From positions 1 to 45,712 of the forward strand of contig SHYO01000008.1 of assembly GCA_009692745.1 (NCBI GenBank): a stretch of DNA of 45,712 nucleotides, given 5' to 3'. The translations under genes and the position numbers were made by a program. The notes under the pieces are model-generated. The model was given only the letters and a program-made list of their open reading frames with translations, did not search any database and had not been told where the DNA came from. Positions 34,353 through 41,572 of the stretch are shown here, in pieces. Each line of letters starts with the position of its first letter. Positions within the stretch are counted from its first letter, which is position 1. Source of the DNA: Chloroflexota bacterium. Lineage in GTDB: Bacteria > Chloroflexota > Anaerolineae > Epilineales > SHYO01.

Positions 34353-34379
34353 GTAGGTGCGGTATGATACCGCACCTAC
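34353..34379. repeat. Single-arm REP element, perfect palindrome
   Basis: GTAGGTGCGGTAT-G-ATACCGCACCTAC has perfect 13-bp arms around one base. It lies just after the hyuB stop and before CocE 5, where it could also act as a hairpin at the 3' end of the hyuB message. Confidence 0.8.
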
Positions 34380-34383
34380 GGGA

Positions 34384-36132
34384 CTACTGTGCCCGCAAGC
34401 GGCTGGTTTCAGCTTCATCAACGGTCCATGTCGAGGGTACTCGACCGGCTGTATCAATGACCACTCCATATATTTCTCGTGCCCGTGCGACGCTGACCTT
34501 GCCCTGGCGCGCATCCCGTAAGACCCGTTCTGTGTCCCGTTCCAGGGGCGGGCCATACCCGCCGCCGCCGCAGGTGCGATAGCTGACCACATCACCAGGT
34601 TCCAGCTCAAGGGTGACCTTCGAGCCCAGCAGCCGTGCCGCCTTATCGGGATTCAGGATATATTCAGCCCGCTGGCCGGGCAAACCGCCGAAAAGACCCC
34701 AGGGCCCCCACCGGTCGCGGTCTGCCAGGATGGTAAAAGTTACTTCATGGTCTACGAAAAGATAATCACGTCGCAGGCCGAGGCCACCGCGATATTTGCC
34801 CGCCCCCTCCGAGTTCTCCACCAGCTCATAACGGGTGATGCGCACGGGGTAGTTGATCTCCGTCTCCTCTACCGGCGCGTTCTCGGTATTCTGGCCATGG
34901 GTCTGCACGGCGTCCGGGCCATCGCTCTGGCTGCGCCCCCCATAGCCTCCGGCCATTGTCTCCAGGAAACAGTAATATTCCCCTGTGCGCGGATCAATAC
35001 CGCCGAAACCCGCGTGGCACATCATCGCTTTGGTCCCGGCCGGGACCTTATCCGGGATCGCCGGAGCCAGGGCTTTGAAAAACACATCGGTTAGCCGCGT
35101 TTGGGTCTCCCAACCGCCGACCACCGGGGCCGGAGCAGTACAATTCACCACGCTGCCCAACGGCGCCACCACCCGCACCAACCGGTAAAACCCTGCATTG
35201 GCCGGAATATCCGGATCGATCAGGCATTTCAGGGCATAGGCGCAGGCGGAGAAGGTCTGGGCAAAGGTGGAATTCACAGGCGCTTTCCGCTGCGGATCGC
35301 AGCCCGTCAGGTCAAAAAGCACCCCCTCTGCATCTATGACTACTTTTGCCGCCAGGTGTACCGGCTGTTCGGTAAAGCCATCGTTATCCACCACCCCTTC
35401 GGTCGCGAACGCCCCCCGCGGTAACATAGCCAACTCCGCCCGGGTGCGGCGCTCGGTGTAAGCGATCAGCTCATCGATGTAGAACGTCACCGTCTCAGGC
35501 CCAAAGCGGCCCATCAGCTCCGCGATGCGGCGGATGCCGGTATTATTAGCAGCCACCTGGGCCCGAAAATCACCGGCAGTTTCATGTTTCGACCGGATTT
35601 GCGCCAGTACCAAGCGGAACACATCCGCCACCATCTCTCCGCCGCGCACCAGCTTGACCGGCGGGATAATCACCCCCTCCTGATACACCTCTCGGAAAGC
35701 CCCGACACTGGCCGGCGCCCCGCCCCCCACGTCCACGTGATGGGCCAGATTAGCCACGTATCCCACCAACTGGCCATCCGCCGCTCCAGCAGGGTAAAAT
35801 ACTGGGGAGATGAAGGTGATGTCATTCAGATGTACGCCGCCTTGATAGGGGTCGTTTGTGAGCAGTACATCTCCTGGTCCCAGATTGTCAGGGCCATAGG
35901 CCCGCACCACCCGCGGCACCAGCTCCACCATCGAGCCCAGATGCACCGCCTGGGTAAAGGCCTGGGCTACCGCTTGCAGATTCCGGTCAAAGAATGCGCA
36001 GGAAAAATCTGCTCTGGTCTTAATATTCGTGGAGTAGGCGCTGCGCCGCAGCGCGATCGCCATCTCCTCGGTCGCCTCAAGCAAGGCATTGCGGATGACC
36101 TCAAACTTTACCGGGTCGAGTTTTTCTGCCAT
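34384..36132 (-). CDS. hyuB: Hydantoinase/oxoprolinase B-type subunit (HyuB)
   Basis: This 582-aa protein is full length for the family. The start (LDPVKFEVIRNALLEATEEMAIALRRSAYSTNIK, quoted in part) and LGPGDVLLTNDPYQGGVHLNDI are hallmark HyuB blocks, and the C-terminus has AGKYRGGLGLRRDY and a Gly-rich tail (CGGGGYGPPLERD). It partners HyuA in ATP-dependent opening of hydantoins, 5-oxoproline or related rings. The start is 9 bp after the creatininase stop and has no strong Shine-Dalgarno, so coupling is likely. HyuA is not adjacent: five genes, including the NACHT protein, lie in between. Confidence 0.92.
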   Translation of the reverse strand: MAEKLDPVKFEVIRNALLEATEEMAIALRRSAYSTNIKTRADFSCAFFDRNLQAVAQAFTQAVHLGSMVELVPRVVRAYGPDNLGPGDVLLTNDPYQGGVHLNDITFISPVFYPAGAADGQLVGYVANLAHHVDVGGGAPASVGAFREVYQEGVIIPPVKLVRGGEMVADVFRLVLAQIRSKHETAGDFRAQVAANNTGIRRIAELMGRFGPETVTFYIDELIAYTERRTRAELAMLPRGAFATEGVVDNDGFTEQPVHLAAKVVIDAEGVLFDLTGCDPQRKAPVNSTFAQTFSACAYALKCLIDPDIPANAGFYRLVRVVAPLGSVVNCTAPAPVVGGWETQTRLTDVFFKALAPAIPDKVPAGTKAMMCHAGFGGIDPRTGEYYCFLETMAGGYGGRSQSDGPDAVQTHGQNTENAPVEETEINYPVRITRYELVENSEGAGKYRGGLGLRRDYLFVDHEVTFTILADRDRWGPWGLFGGLPGQRAEYILNPDKAARLLGSKVTLELEPGDVVSYRTCGGGGYGPPLERDTERVLRDARQGKVSVARAREIYGVVIDTAGRVPSTWTVDEAETSRLRAQ

Positions 36133-36141
36133 AGCAGTTTA

Positions 36142-37005
36142 TCAGGCCTTCGGCAGCGGGCTGGTGGGTGGTTTAGTGTGGTGGTCAACCCGGGGGGGCG
36201 CCGGCCGCTGCTGGAAGAACTCCGAGAACTCTACCAACCGGGTGACAGCCTCCTCAAAGATACGCTTCCCCTTTTCGGCCGTTGCCAACGTCGGCTGACC
36301 CATTACCCCCTCCGGGGTATAGGTGCTGGTCCACTCCACAATCGCTACCGGACCACCACCGAAAGCATCGACATACTGGAAGCCCTTCGCACCCTGGCTG
36401 TTATACCAGGCAAAATGGTCCGCCGCCTTATCCATCTGCACTTTTTCTCCGTTGAGGTGCAGATACATCGAGGTTTCAACCTCGCAGGCGTGGGCAATGC
36501 CGCCAGGATAGGCTGATTCACGGAAGCTGGCCACGAAGCCTGGATCCTTACGCAGCAAATTCCACCACATAAAGGAAGCCACCAGGGTATCGGTTTCCAG
36601 AATCGTTTTCCGGGCAACGAATTCCAGCAGATGCTCATGAGAGCCATGCCCGTCTACAATCACGATACGCTTAAACCCGTGGTAGGCGAAACTCTTACAG
36701 ACATCGGTGCAATATTCCACGAAATGATCGTATGCCACATGGATCGTACCCGGGAAATCCATGGCATGGATGTTAAAGCCATAAGGAATATTCGGCGCTA
36801 CCAAAATCTTCGCGGGGGCGCGGCGGCCGGCCTCCAGGCACACGCTCGTAGCCAGGAAATTATCTACGTCCAGCGGCAGATGATGGCCGTGCTGCTCCGT
36901 CGAGCCGACAGGCAACAGAATCACCTTCTCCATCGCTACGGCCTCATTTACCTCCGGCCAGGTCAAATCGGCAAAAAGATACTTCTCGGCAACAGATTGA
37001 GACAT
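36142..37005 (-). CDS. Creatininase-family amidohydrolase
   Basis: I start at ATG 37005 (MSQSVAEKYLFADLTW, AAAGAGG upstream), giving 287 aa, close to the ~260 aa of the family. GSTEQHGHHLPLDVD (~34-48) supplies the metal-binding Glu, His and Asp. VIVDGHGSHE gives the next His and HACEVETSMYL the last Glu. Members hydrolyse cyclic or linear amides such as creatinine, or formamide intermediates such as FAPy. Placed directly before hyuB, it suggests stepwise opening of a cyclic ureide or lactam (inference). Confidence 0.88.
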   Translation of the reverse strand: MSQSVAEKYLFADLTWPEVNEAVAMEKVILLPVGSTEQHGHHLPLDVDNFLATSVCLEAGRRAPAKILVAPNIPYGFNIHAMDFPGTIHVAYDHFVEYCTDVCKSFAYHGFKRIVIVDGHGSHEHLLEFVARKTILETDTLVASFMWWNLLRKDPGFVASFRESAYPGGIAHACEVETSMYLHLNGEKVQMDKAADHFAWYNSQGAKGFQYVDAFGGGPVAIVEWTSTYTPEGVMGQPTLATAEKGKRIFEEAVTRLVEFSEFFQQRPAPPRVDHHTKPPTSPLPKA

Positions 37006-37148
37006 AGAGTAGTTTTCCTCTTTCGTTGGGCATTCACCTGGCACAGAAATAATCCGCCCGGAGAGCGGATATAACATCCATACAGACCTCTGGAGATGGG
37101 CTTTCCCGATGGGAAAAGCAACCAACGGGTAGCGCCAATCGATCTTGC

Positions 37149-37607
37149 CTAGTCTTTGACCTCAAAGATGATCTCAATCTCGACGGCATAGTTACCGGGT
37201 AATTGATACAAACCCACCGCCGACCGGGCATGGCGCCCGGCTGCGCCAAACACTTCGTTCATCAGGTCAGTGCAACCGTGAATGACACTGGGAGTATCTG
37301 TGAAACCTTCGGCGGCATTCACCATCCCCAACACCTTCACCACCCGTGTCACCTTGTCCAGGTCACCCACAACAGACTTGAGGGCACTCAAACAACCCAA
37401 AGCACAAGCGCGAGCGGCTGTGTATCCCTGCTCTACGGTCAGATCTTTGCCTACCTTCCCGATATAAGATTGATCTCCCCAGCGGGAAACGTTCCCTGAG
37501 GTGTAGACCAGGTTCCCCGTCCGGACTGCCGGCTCAATCTTACCCTGGCCGGTCTCTGCGGCGGGGATTTCATAGCCCATAGCTTTTAGTTTTGCTTCAG
37601 CAGACAT
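37149..37607 (-). CDS. RidA/YjgF/UK114-family deaminase
   Basis: The 152-aa protein has the RidA fold pattern: VRTGNLVYTSGNVS, then GYTAARACALGCLSALKSVVGDLDKVTRVVKVLGMVNA (quoted in part). A C-terminal RHARSAVGLYQLPGNYAVEIEI contains the conserved substrate-binding Arg. RidA proteins hydrolyse reactive enamine/imine intermediates or act on related amides. GGAGAAAAATCTC precedes ATG 37607. It is the first metabolic gene after gntR and may protect the cell from imines made by the pathway. Confidence 0.9.
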   Translation of the reverse strand: MSAEAKLKAMGYEIPAAETGQGKIEPAVRTGNLVYTSGNVSRWGDQSYIGKVGKDLTVEQGYTAARACALGCLSALKSVVGDLDKVTRVVKVLGMVNAAEGFTDTPSVIHGCTDLMNEVFGAAGRHARSAVGLYQLPGNYAVEIEIIFEVKD

Positions 37608-37643
37608 GAGATTTTTCTCCTGATTGATGGGGTGGCTTAGCTT

Positions 37644-38606
37644 TCAATTGGCAAGGACGCAGGTTAACTCTTGGATGCGACTGCGCAGGAAATCAATAGA
37701 TTGCTGCTCTATGGTAAATGAAACTGTAATCACCGGCACCTGGGGGTGAAAATCCATCAGGCGCTCGTGGCACGACCTGGTCACGACCAAAACATCCACT
37801 TTGGCCAGCACCGTTTCCAGCCGCAGATAATCGTTAAACAGAGCGGGCAAAATCGTAGCTTCTGGATGGTAGGTATGGATAATATGAGTGAGACTATTGA
37901 CGGTACTTGACAATTCGCACACCAGGCCAATGACAGTCTCATGTAGACGGGCTATGTTTAGCAGGGCATCGTGGGAAGGCATAGCATGCACCCCCACAAC
38001 CTTGTCCTGCCCCACCTGGCCAAGCACTTTGTTCACTTCGCCTAGATGGTAAAACGTTGTGACAACTAAGTCAAATTGCGCCGCAACCCCTTCCGGTTCG
38101 GCCACCAGGTCAGATAACAAAACACCTTCCATAGCATGTTCCACAGCGCCGCTTAGATCGTTACCTAAAGACACAATGTCCTGTTGGTTGCACTCCACAA
38201 AGGCCACTCGCAAGCTTTCCTTACCCAGGATTCTGTCAATACTACTCAGAACTCTTTGTAACACTGTATCCCTGTTAAGGCCCTGTTGGCGGGCATCCTT
38301 CAAGAGTTGCTCCATCTCAGCCATCCACTGACCTTCGTCCAAACTTCTGGCAGGTTCGCGGCGGCGTACAAAAGCCCCCCGGCCACGTACTAATTCCAGG
38401 TAGCCTTTCTTCTCCAGCTCCTGGTAGGCCCGCACCGCCGTATTTTTATTGACACCCAACTCCTGCGCCAATTCCCGCACTGTAAGCAGGCGCGAGCCTT
38501 CGGGGTAGATGCCGCTACGAATACTATCTTCGAGCTTGCGCGCGATTTCAGCGGCCGTCACAGCTTTTTGTGCTGTACCACTTTGTACTGGGGTGATATT
38601 CTTCAT
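37644..38606 (-). CDS. GntR-family transcriptional regulator
   Basis: The 320-aa protein opens with a GntR winged helix, residues ~15-85 (IARKLEDSIRSGIYPEGSRL, TVRELAQELGVNKNTAVRAY, ELVRGRGAFV). The remaining ~230 residues do not match the common FadR or UTRA effector domains and look like an alpha/beta sensing domain (VAFVECNQQD, VLLSDLVAEPEG, DVLVVTRSCHE). It probably represses both the plus operon and itself: a TTGTCC pair lies near each start site of the divergent promoters. Its own 5' leader has no Shine-Dalgarno; the operator candidate takes that place. Confidence 0.87.
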   Translation of the reverse strand: MKNITPVQSGTAQKAVTAAEIARKLEDSIRSGIYPEGSRLLTVRELAQELGVNKNTAVRAYQELEKKGYLELVRGRGAFVRRREPARSLDEGQWMAEMEQLLKDARQQGLNRDTVLQRVLSSIDRILGKESLRVAFVECNQQDIVSLGNDLSGAVEHAMEGVLLSDLVAEPEGVAAQFDLVVTTFYHLGEVNKVLGQVGQDKVVGVHAMPSHDALLNIARLHETVIGLVCELSSTVNSLTHIIHTYHPEATILPALFNDYLRLETVLAKVDVLVVTRSCHERLMDFHPQVPVITVSFTIEQQSIDFLRSRIQELTCVLAN

Positions 38607-38610
38607 GTTG

Positions 38611-38626
38611 GGACAAGTTAGGACAA
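38611..38626 (-). promoter_or_regulatory. Candidate GntR operator, gntR side
   Basis: Read on the minus strand this is TTGTCCtaacTTGTCC, two direct repeats with a 10-bp period. It ends 5 bp from the gntR start codon and about 19 bp after its -10 box. Confidence 0.6.
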
Positions 38627-38644
38627 TAAGATTGACTTACGGGC

Positions 38645-38674
38645 ATTATACCAAATTTTTGCTCCTTTTGTCAA
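38645..38674 (-). promoter_or_regulatory. Sigma70-type promoter of gntR
   Basis: On the minus strand TTGACA (38669-38674) and TATAAT (38645-38650) are separated by 18 bp. Both hexamers are perfect consensus. Confidence 0.75.
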
Positions 38675-38692
38675 TGAATTTCGAAAAAATTC

Positions 38693-38721
38693 TTGACAAA
38701 CAGAGGGGGATTTGATATAAT
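38693..38721 (+). promoter_or_regulatory. Sigma70-type promoter of the plus-strand operon
   Basis: TTGACA (38693-38698) and TATAAT (38716-38721) are 17 bp apart, a perfect consensus promoter. Its -35 is back to back with that of gntR. Confidence 0.8.
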
Positions 38722-38740
38722 GTCTCTAAGTAGACCTGAT

Positions 38741-38756
38741 TTGTCCCACATTGTCT
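38741..38756 (+). promoter_or_regulatory. Candidate GntR operator, plus-operon side
   Basis: TTGTCCcacaTTGTCT mirrors the gntR-side site with the same 10-bp period. It lies about 19 bp after the -10, so a bound repressor would block early elongation. Confidence 0.6.
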
Positions 38757-38823
38757 ACGCCATGCAAAACACCTTACCACTCCAACCGAGAGTAACACCA
38801 GACTTACAAGGAGAAACAGGTAA

Positions 38824-39948
38824 ATGCGCATCACCGATATCGAAGTCATTCCCTTGCGCATACCCCAGCATAACGTTCATATTGCCGACGGTATTCAAGA
38901 TGACGTGATCGTGCGCGTGCATACCGATGAAGGCATTACCGGCATCGGCGAAGCTGATTCCTCGCCCATGGTGGTGAAGGCAGTCGTCGAAGCCTGGCCA
39001 TCCTGGCCGCGCTGCCGCGGCCTGCGCGATATCTTAATAGGCGAAGACCCCTTCAACGTCGAGATGTTGTGGGAGAAGATGCGTTTCGGCACTATGTGGT
39101 TAGGGCGCAACGGCGTGGCCCAACAGGCTATCGCGGCAGTCGATATAGCCCTGTGGGATATCGTCGGCAAAGCCACGGGCAAACCTGTGCATGCCCTGTT
39201 AGGCGCGGCTTTCCGCGATCGCATTCGGGTATACGCCAGCACCCTATTCACAGAAGATCCGGGGGAAATGACCGAGGTGGGACAACGGTATGTTAGCCGT
39301 GGCTTTACGGCCGTAAAATTCGGTTGGGGCCCGATGGGACGCAGCCTGGCGGGGGATGTCAAGCTGGTAGAAACTGCGCGGCGCGCCGTGGGCGAGAATG
39401 TCGATCTGCTGATCGACGCCGGATGCCCCTTTAAATCCCGCGAGGCCATCCAACGCGTCCATGCCTTCGTTCCATACCATCCTTTCTGGTTCGAAGAAGC
39501 TCTAGAAGGAGACGACGTCGAGGGCTACCGCCAACTATCCCGCGCCGCCGGTGATATCCGTATCGCTACCGGAGAGCAAGAGAGCGCACTGCCGGCCTTC
39601 GAGAAACTCATCACAGAGGGCGAGGTAGATATCATCCAACCCGATATTGCCCGCGCCGGTGGTCCTACTGAATGTCGCCGGATTGCCGCCATGGCGCAGC
39701 GCCATCACCGGCTCTGTATCTTTCACGCCTGGAAATCCGGCATCCTGGTAGCGGCAACCCTGCATATGGCTGCCATTGTACCCGATATCCCTTTTGTAGA
39801 ATACACCGTATCCGAATCTCCGCTGCGGCGCGAGCTGGTACACAGTACCTTTGAGCTGAAGGACGGTATCGCCACGATTCCCCAAGGACCAGGGCTGGGA
39901 GTGGAGCTCAACGAGGAAATTCTGAACCGTTATCGGATGGACAAATAA
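38824..39948 (+). CDS. Enolase-superfamily enzyme (mandelate racemase/lactonising type)
   Basis: This 374-aa protein is full length for the family. K165 (AVKFGWG), D198 (LLIDAGCPF), E224 (WFEEAL), E251 (IATGEQE), D274 (IIQPDIARAGG) and H301 (FHAWKSG) fall where the barrel-end catalytic and metal residues are expected. An acid-sugar dehydratase or a racemase is likely, not enolase. AAGGAG lies ten bases before ATG 38824. It is the first gene under the GntR-flanked promoter, and is a different subgroup from the rhamnonate and galactonate types in this window. Confidence 0.87.
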   Translation: MRITDIEVIPLRIPQHNVHIADGIQDDVIVRVHTDEGITGIGEADSSPMVVKAVVEAWPSWPRCRGLRDILIGEDPFNVEMLWEKMRFGTMWLGRNGVAQQAIAAVDIALWDIVGKATGKPVHALLGAAFRDRIRVYASTLFTEDPGEMTEVGQRYVSRGFTAVKFGWGPMGRSLAGDVKLVETARRAVGENVDLLIDAGCPFKSREAIQRVHAFVPYHPFWFEEALEGDDVEGYRQLSRAAGDIRIATGEQESALPAFEKLITEGEVDIIQPDIARAGGPTECRRIAAMAQRHHRLCIFHAWKSGILVAATLHMAAIVPDIPFVEYTVSESPLRRELVHSTFELKDGIATIPQGPGLGVELNEEILNRYRMDK

Positions 39949-39994
39949 CCAACTCACCTATTCACAAGATAAAACCTAGGACTTGGAAAGCAGC

Positions 39995-41092
39995 ATGATA
40001 TCGATCAATACCGGCGATGGCCGGACAGAATCAATCCGTATTATTGATGTAGATGTGCATGTCCATGAAAATCCCAAGGAGATGGCGCCCTACTGTGACA
40101 TGCCCTGGCGCAAATCCCTGGAAATGATGGAGGAGGAGCCAGGCCGTTACATCGACATCCCCGGCTTCGCCCCCAGTTTGCGCCTCGATCCACCTTTCCC
40201 CGGCGGCGCCACAGCACGCAAGATTTTCACCGCCGCCCAGATGCGCGAAGATTTAGATAGCATGGGTATCGATATCGGGGTCCTTTTCCCGGATCATTTA
40301 CTCACCCTGGCGCTGTTGCCCAATCGAGATTACGCCGCAGCCGTAGCGCGGGCCTATAATGCCTGGTTGATTGACCGTTGGTTGCGGGACAATAACGGCC
40401 TCAGAGGCGCTTTGGTAGCAGCCCCGCAAGATCCGGTGGACGCCGCCCGCCAGATTGAGCGATATGCCCGCGAACCCAATATCATCGGCGTCTACCTGCC
40501 TACCGCCGCCGTGCGCCCCCTCTATGGCGACACCTGGTACGATCCGCTCTATCAGGCGGCCCAAAGCGCCGGTTTACCCGTGTTGCTCCACAGCGTCTCG
40601 GTCGTTCACCCAAACTTTCCCTTCAACTTGCAAGATTTCGATACAGCCCTCGCCCGCCATACTCTGGCGCACCCGTTTTCCATGATCGCCAATATGGTGA
40701 GTATGATCACGACCGGTGTCCCGGCTCGCTTCCCCAACCTAAAAATCGCCTTCTGCGAAGCCGGCATCTCCTGGGTACCCTTTGTCATGTGGCGCCTGGA
40801 TAAGGAATATACCGAACAACGCCGCCAAATCCCCTTCCTGGAAGACAAACCCAGCACCTATATCCGGCGCTTTTATTATTGCACCCAACCGGTCGAAGAA
40901 CCGGACGACACCCATGACTTTGTATCCATGCTCCATCTGTTCGGGGGCGAAGATAGCGTCATGTACGCCTCCGACTGGCCGCATCACGATTTCGACCATC
41001 CCAACAAGGTGCTGCAACTCCCCCTTTCTCTGGAGGCGAAACGCAAGCTAATGGGGGGAAACGCAGCCAAATTATTCAATCTGCAGGACTGA
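39995..41092 (+). CDS. Amidohydrolase-2 family protein (ACMSD-like)
   Basis: The track begins at TTG 39983; I prefer ATG 39995 (MISINTGDG), giving 365 aa. DVDVHVHE near residue 20 is the HxH-type metal motif. PVLLHSVSV, HTLAHPFSM and YASDWPHHDFDHP follow in the order of the ACMSD-type amidohydrolases, which decarboxylate or hydrate aromatic or keto acids. Homologues of this length are often found with Rieske proteins. It is 46 bp after the enolase-superfamily gene and 1 bp before the Rieske gene, so all three should be co-expressed. Confidence 0.87.
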   Translation: MISINTGDGRTESIRIIDVDVHVHENPKEMAPYCDMPWRKSLEMMEEEPGRYIDIPGFAPSLRLDPPFPGGATARKIFTAAQMREDLDSMGIDIGVLFPDHLLTLALLPNRDYAAAVARAYNAWLIDRWLRDNNGLRGALVAAPQDPVDAARQIERYAREPNIIGVYLPTAAVRPLYGDTWYDPLYQAAQSAGLPVLLHSVSVVHPNFPFNLQDFDTALARHTLAHPFSMIANMVSMITTGVPARFPNLKIAFCEAGISWVPFVMWRLDKEYTEQRRQIPFLEDKPSTYIRRFYYCTQPVEEPDDTHDFVSMLHLFGGEDSVMYASDWPHHDFDHPNKVLQLPLSLEAKRKLMGGNAAKLFNLQD

Positions 41093-41093
41093 T

Positions 41094-41450
41094 ATGGCCG
41101 AGTATATTGTGGCCCAAGAGGGCGAGATACCAGATGGCGACCGCCGGCTAGTGCAGGTACACGGGCGTGAAATCGGTGTTTTTAATCTGGGCGGCAAATA
41201 TTATGCCCTGCCCAACATCTGCATTCATCAAGCCGGACCACTCTGCACCGGACGAATTTCCGGCACTCTGATTTCCAACACCGACACGAATTGGAAGCTG
41301 CAATGGGGGTTTGAAGGCGAAATCGTGACCTGCCCCTGGCACGCGCTAGAGTTCAATATCACCACGGGCCAATGTCTGGCCTTTCCCAAGCGCCGCCTCC
41401 GCTCCTATACGGTAAAAGTTGAACAGGGCCAGATAAAGCTGGTGTTATAA
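41094..41450 (+). CDS. Rieske-type [2Fe-2S] ferredoxin
   Basis: The 118-aa protein carries both Rieske cluster motifs: C43-I-H45 (CIHQAGPLC) and C80-PW-H83 (CPWHALEF). The length and the absence of a membrane anchor fit a soluble Rieske ferredoxin that passes electrons to an oxygenase. No oxygenase or reductase gene is next to it, so the partner must be elsewhere. Its ATG is one base after the amidohydrolase stop, indicating translational coupling with that enzyme. Confidence 0.92.
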   Translation: MAEYIVAQEGEIPDGDRRLVQVHGREIGVFNLGGKYYALPNICIHQAGPLCTGRISGTLISNTDTNWKLQWGFEGEIVTCPWHALEFNITTGQCLAFPKRRLRSYTVKVEQGQIKLVL

Positions 41451-41572
41451 GCCGGCAATAGCGGCGCCGTAGTATGGAAAGTGGCGGACGATGTATTCAT
41501 GCCCAACCGGGTTGGGCCGGGAACTTCATCCATTGATCGCTTTAGTAGATTCCCAACCAAAGGAGAAGAAGG

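Noticed and set aside
7866-34379. GTAGGTGCGG palindromes as integron attC sites or simple terminators
   Set aside because: They lack integrase and cassette structure. Their shared centre, arm pairing and RAYT neighbour fit REPINs better, although they could also terminate transcription.
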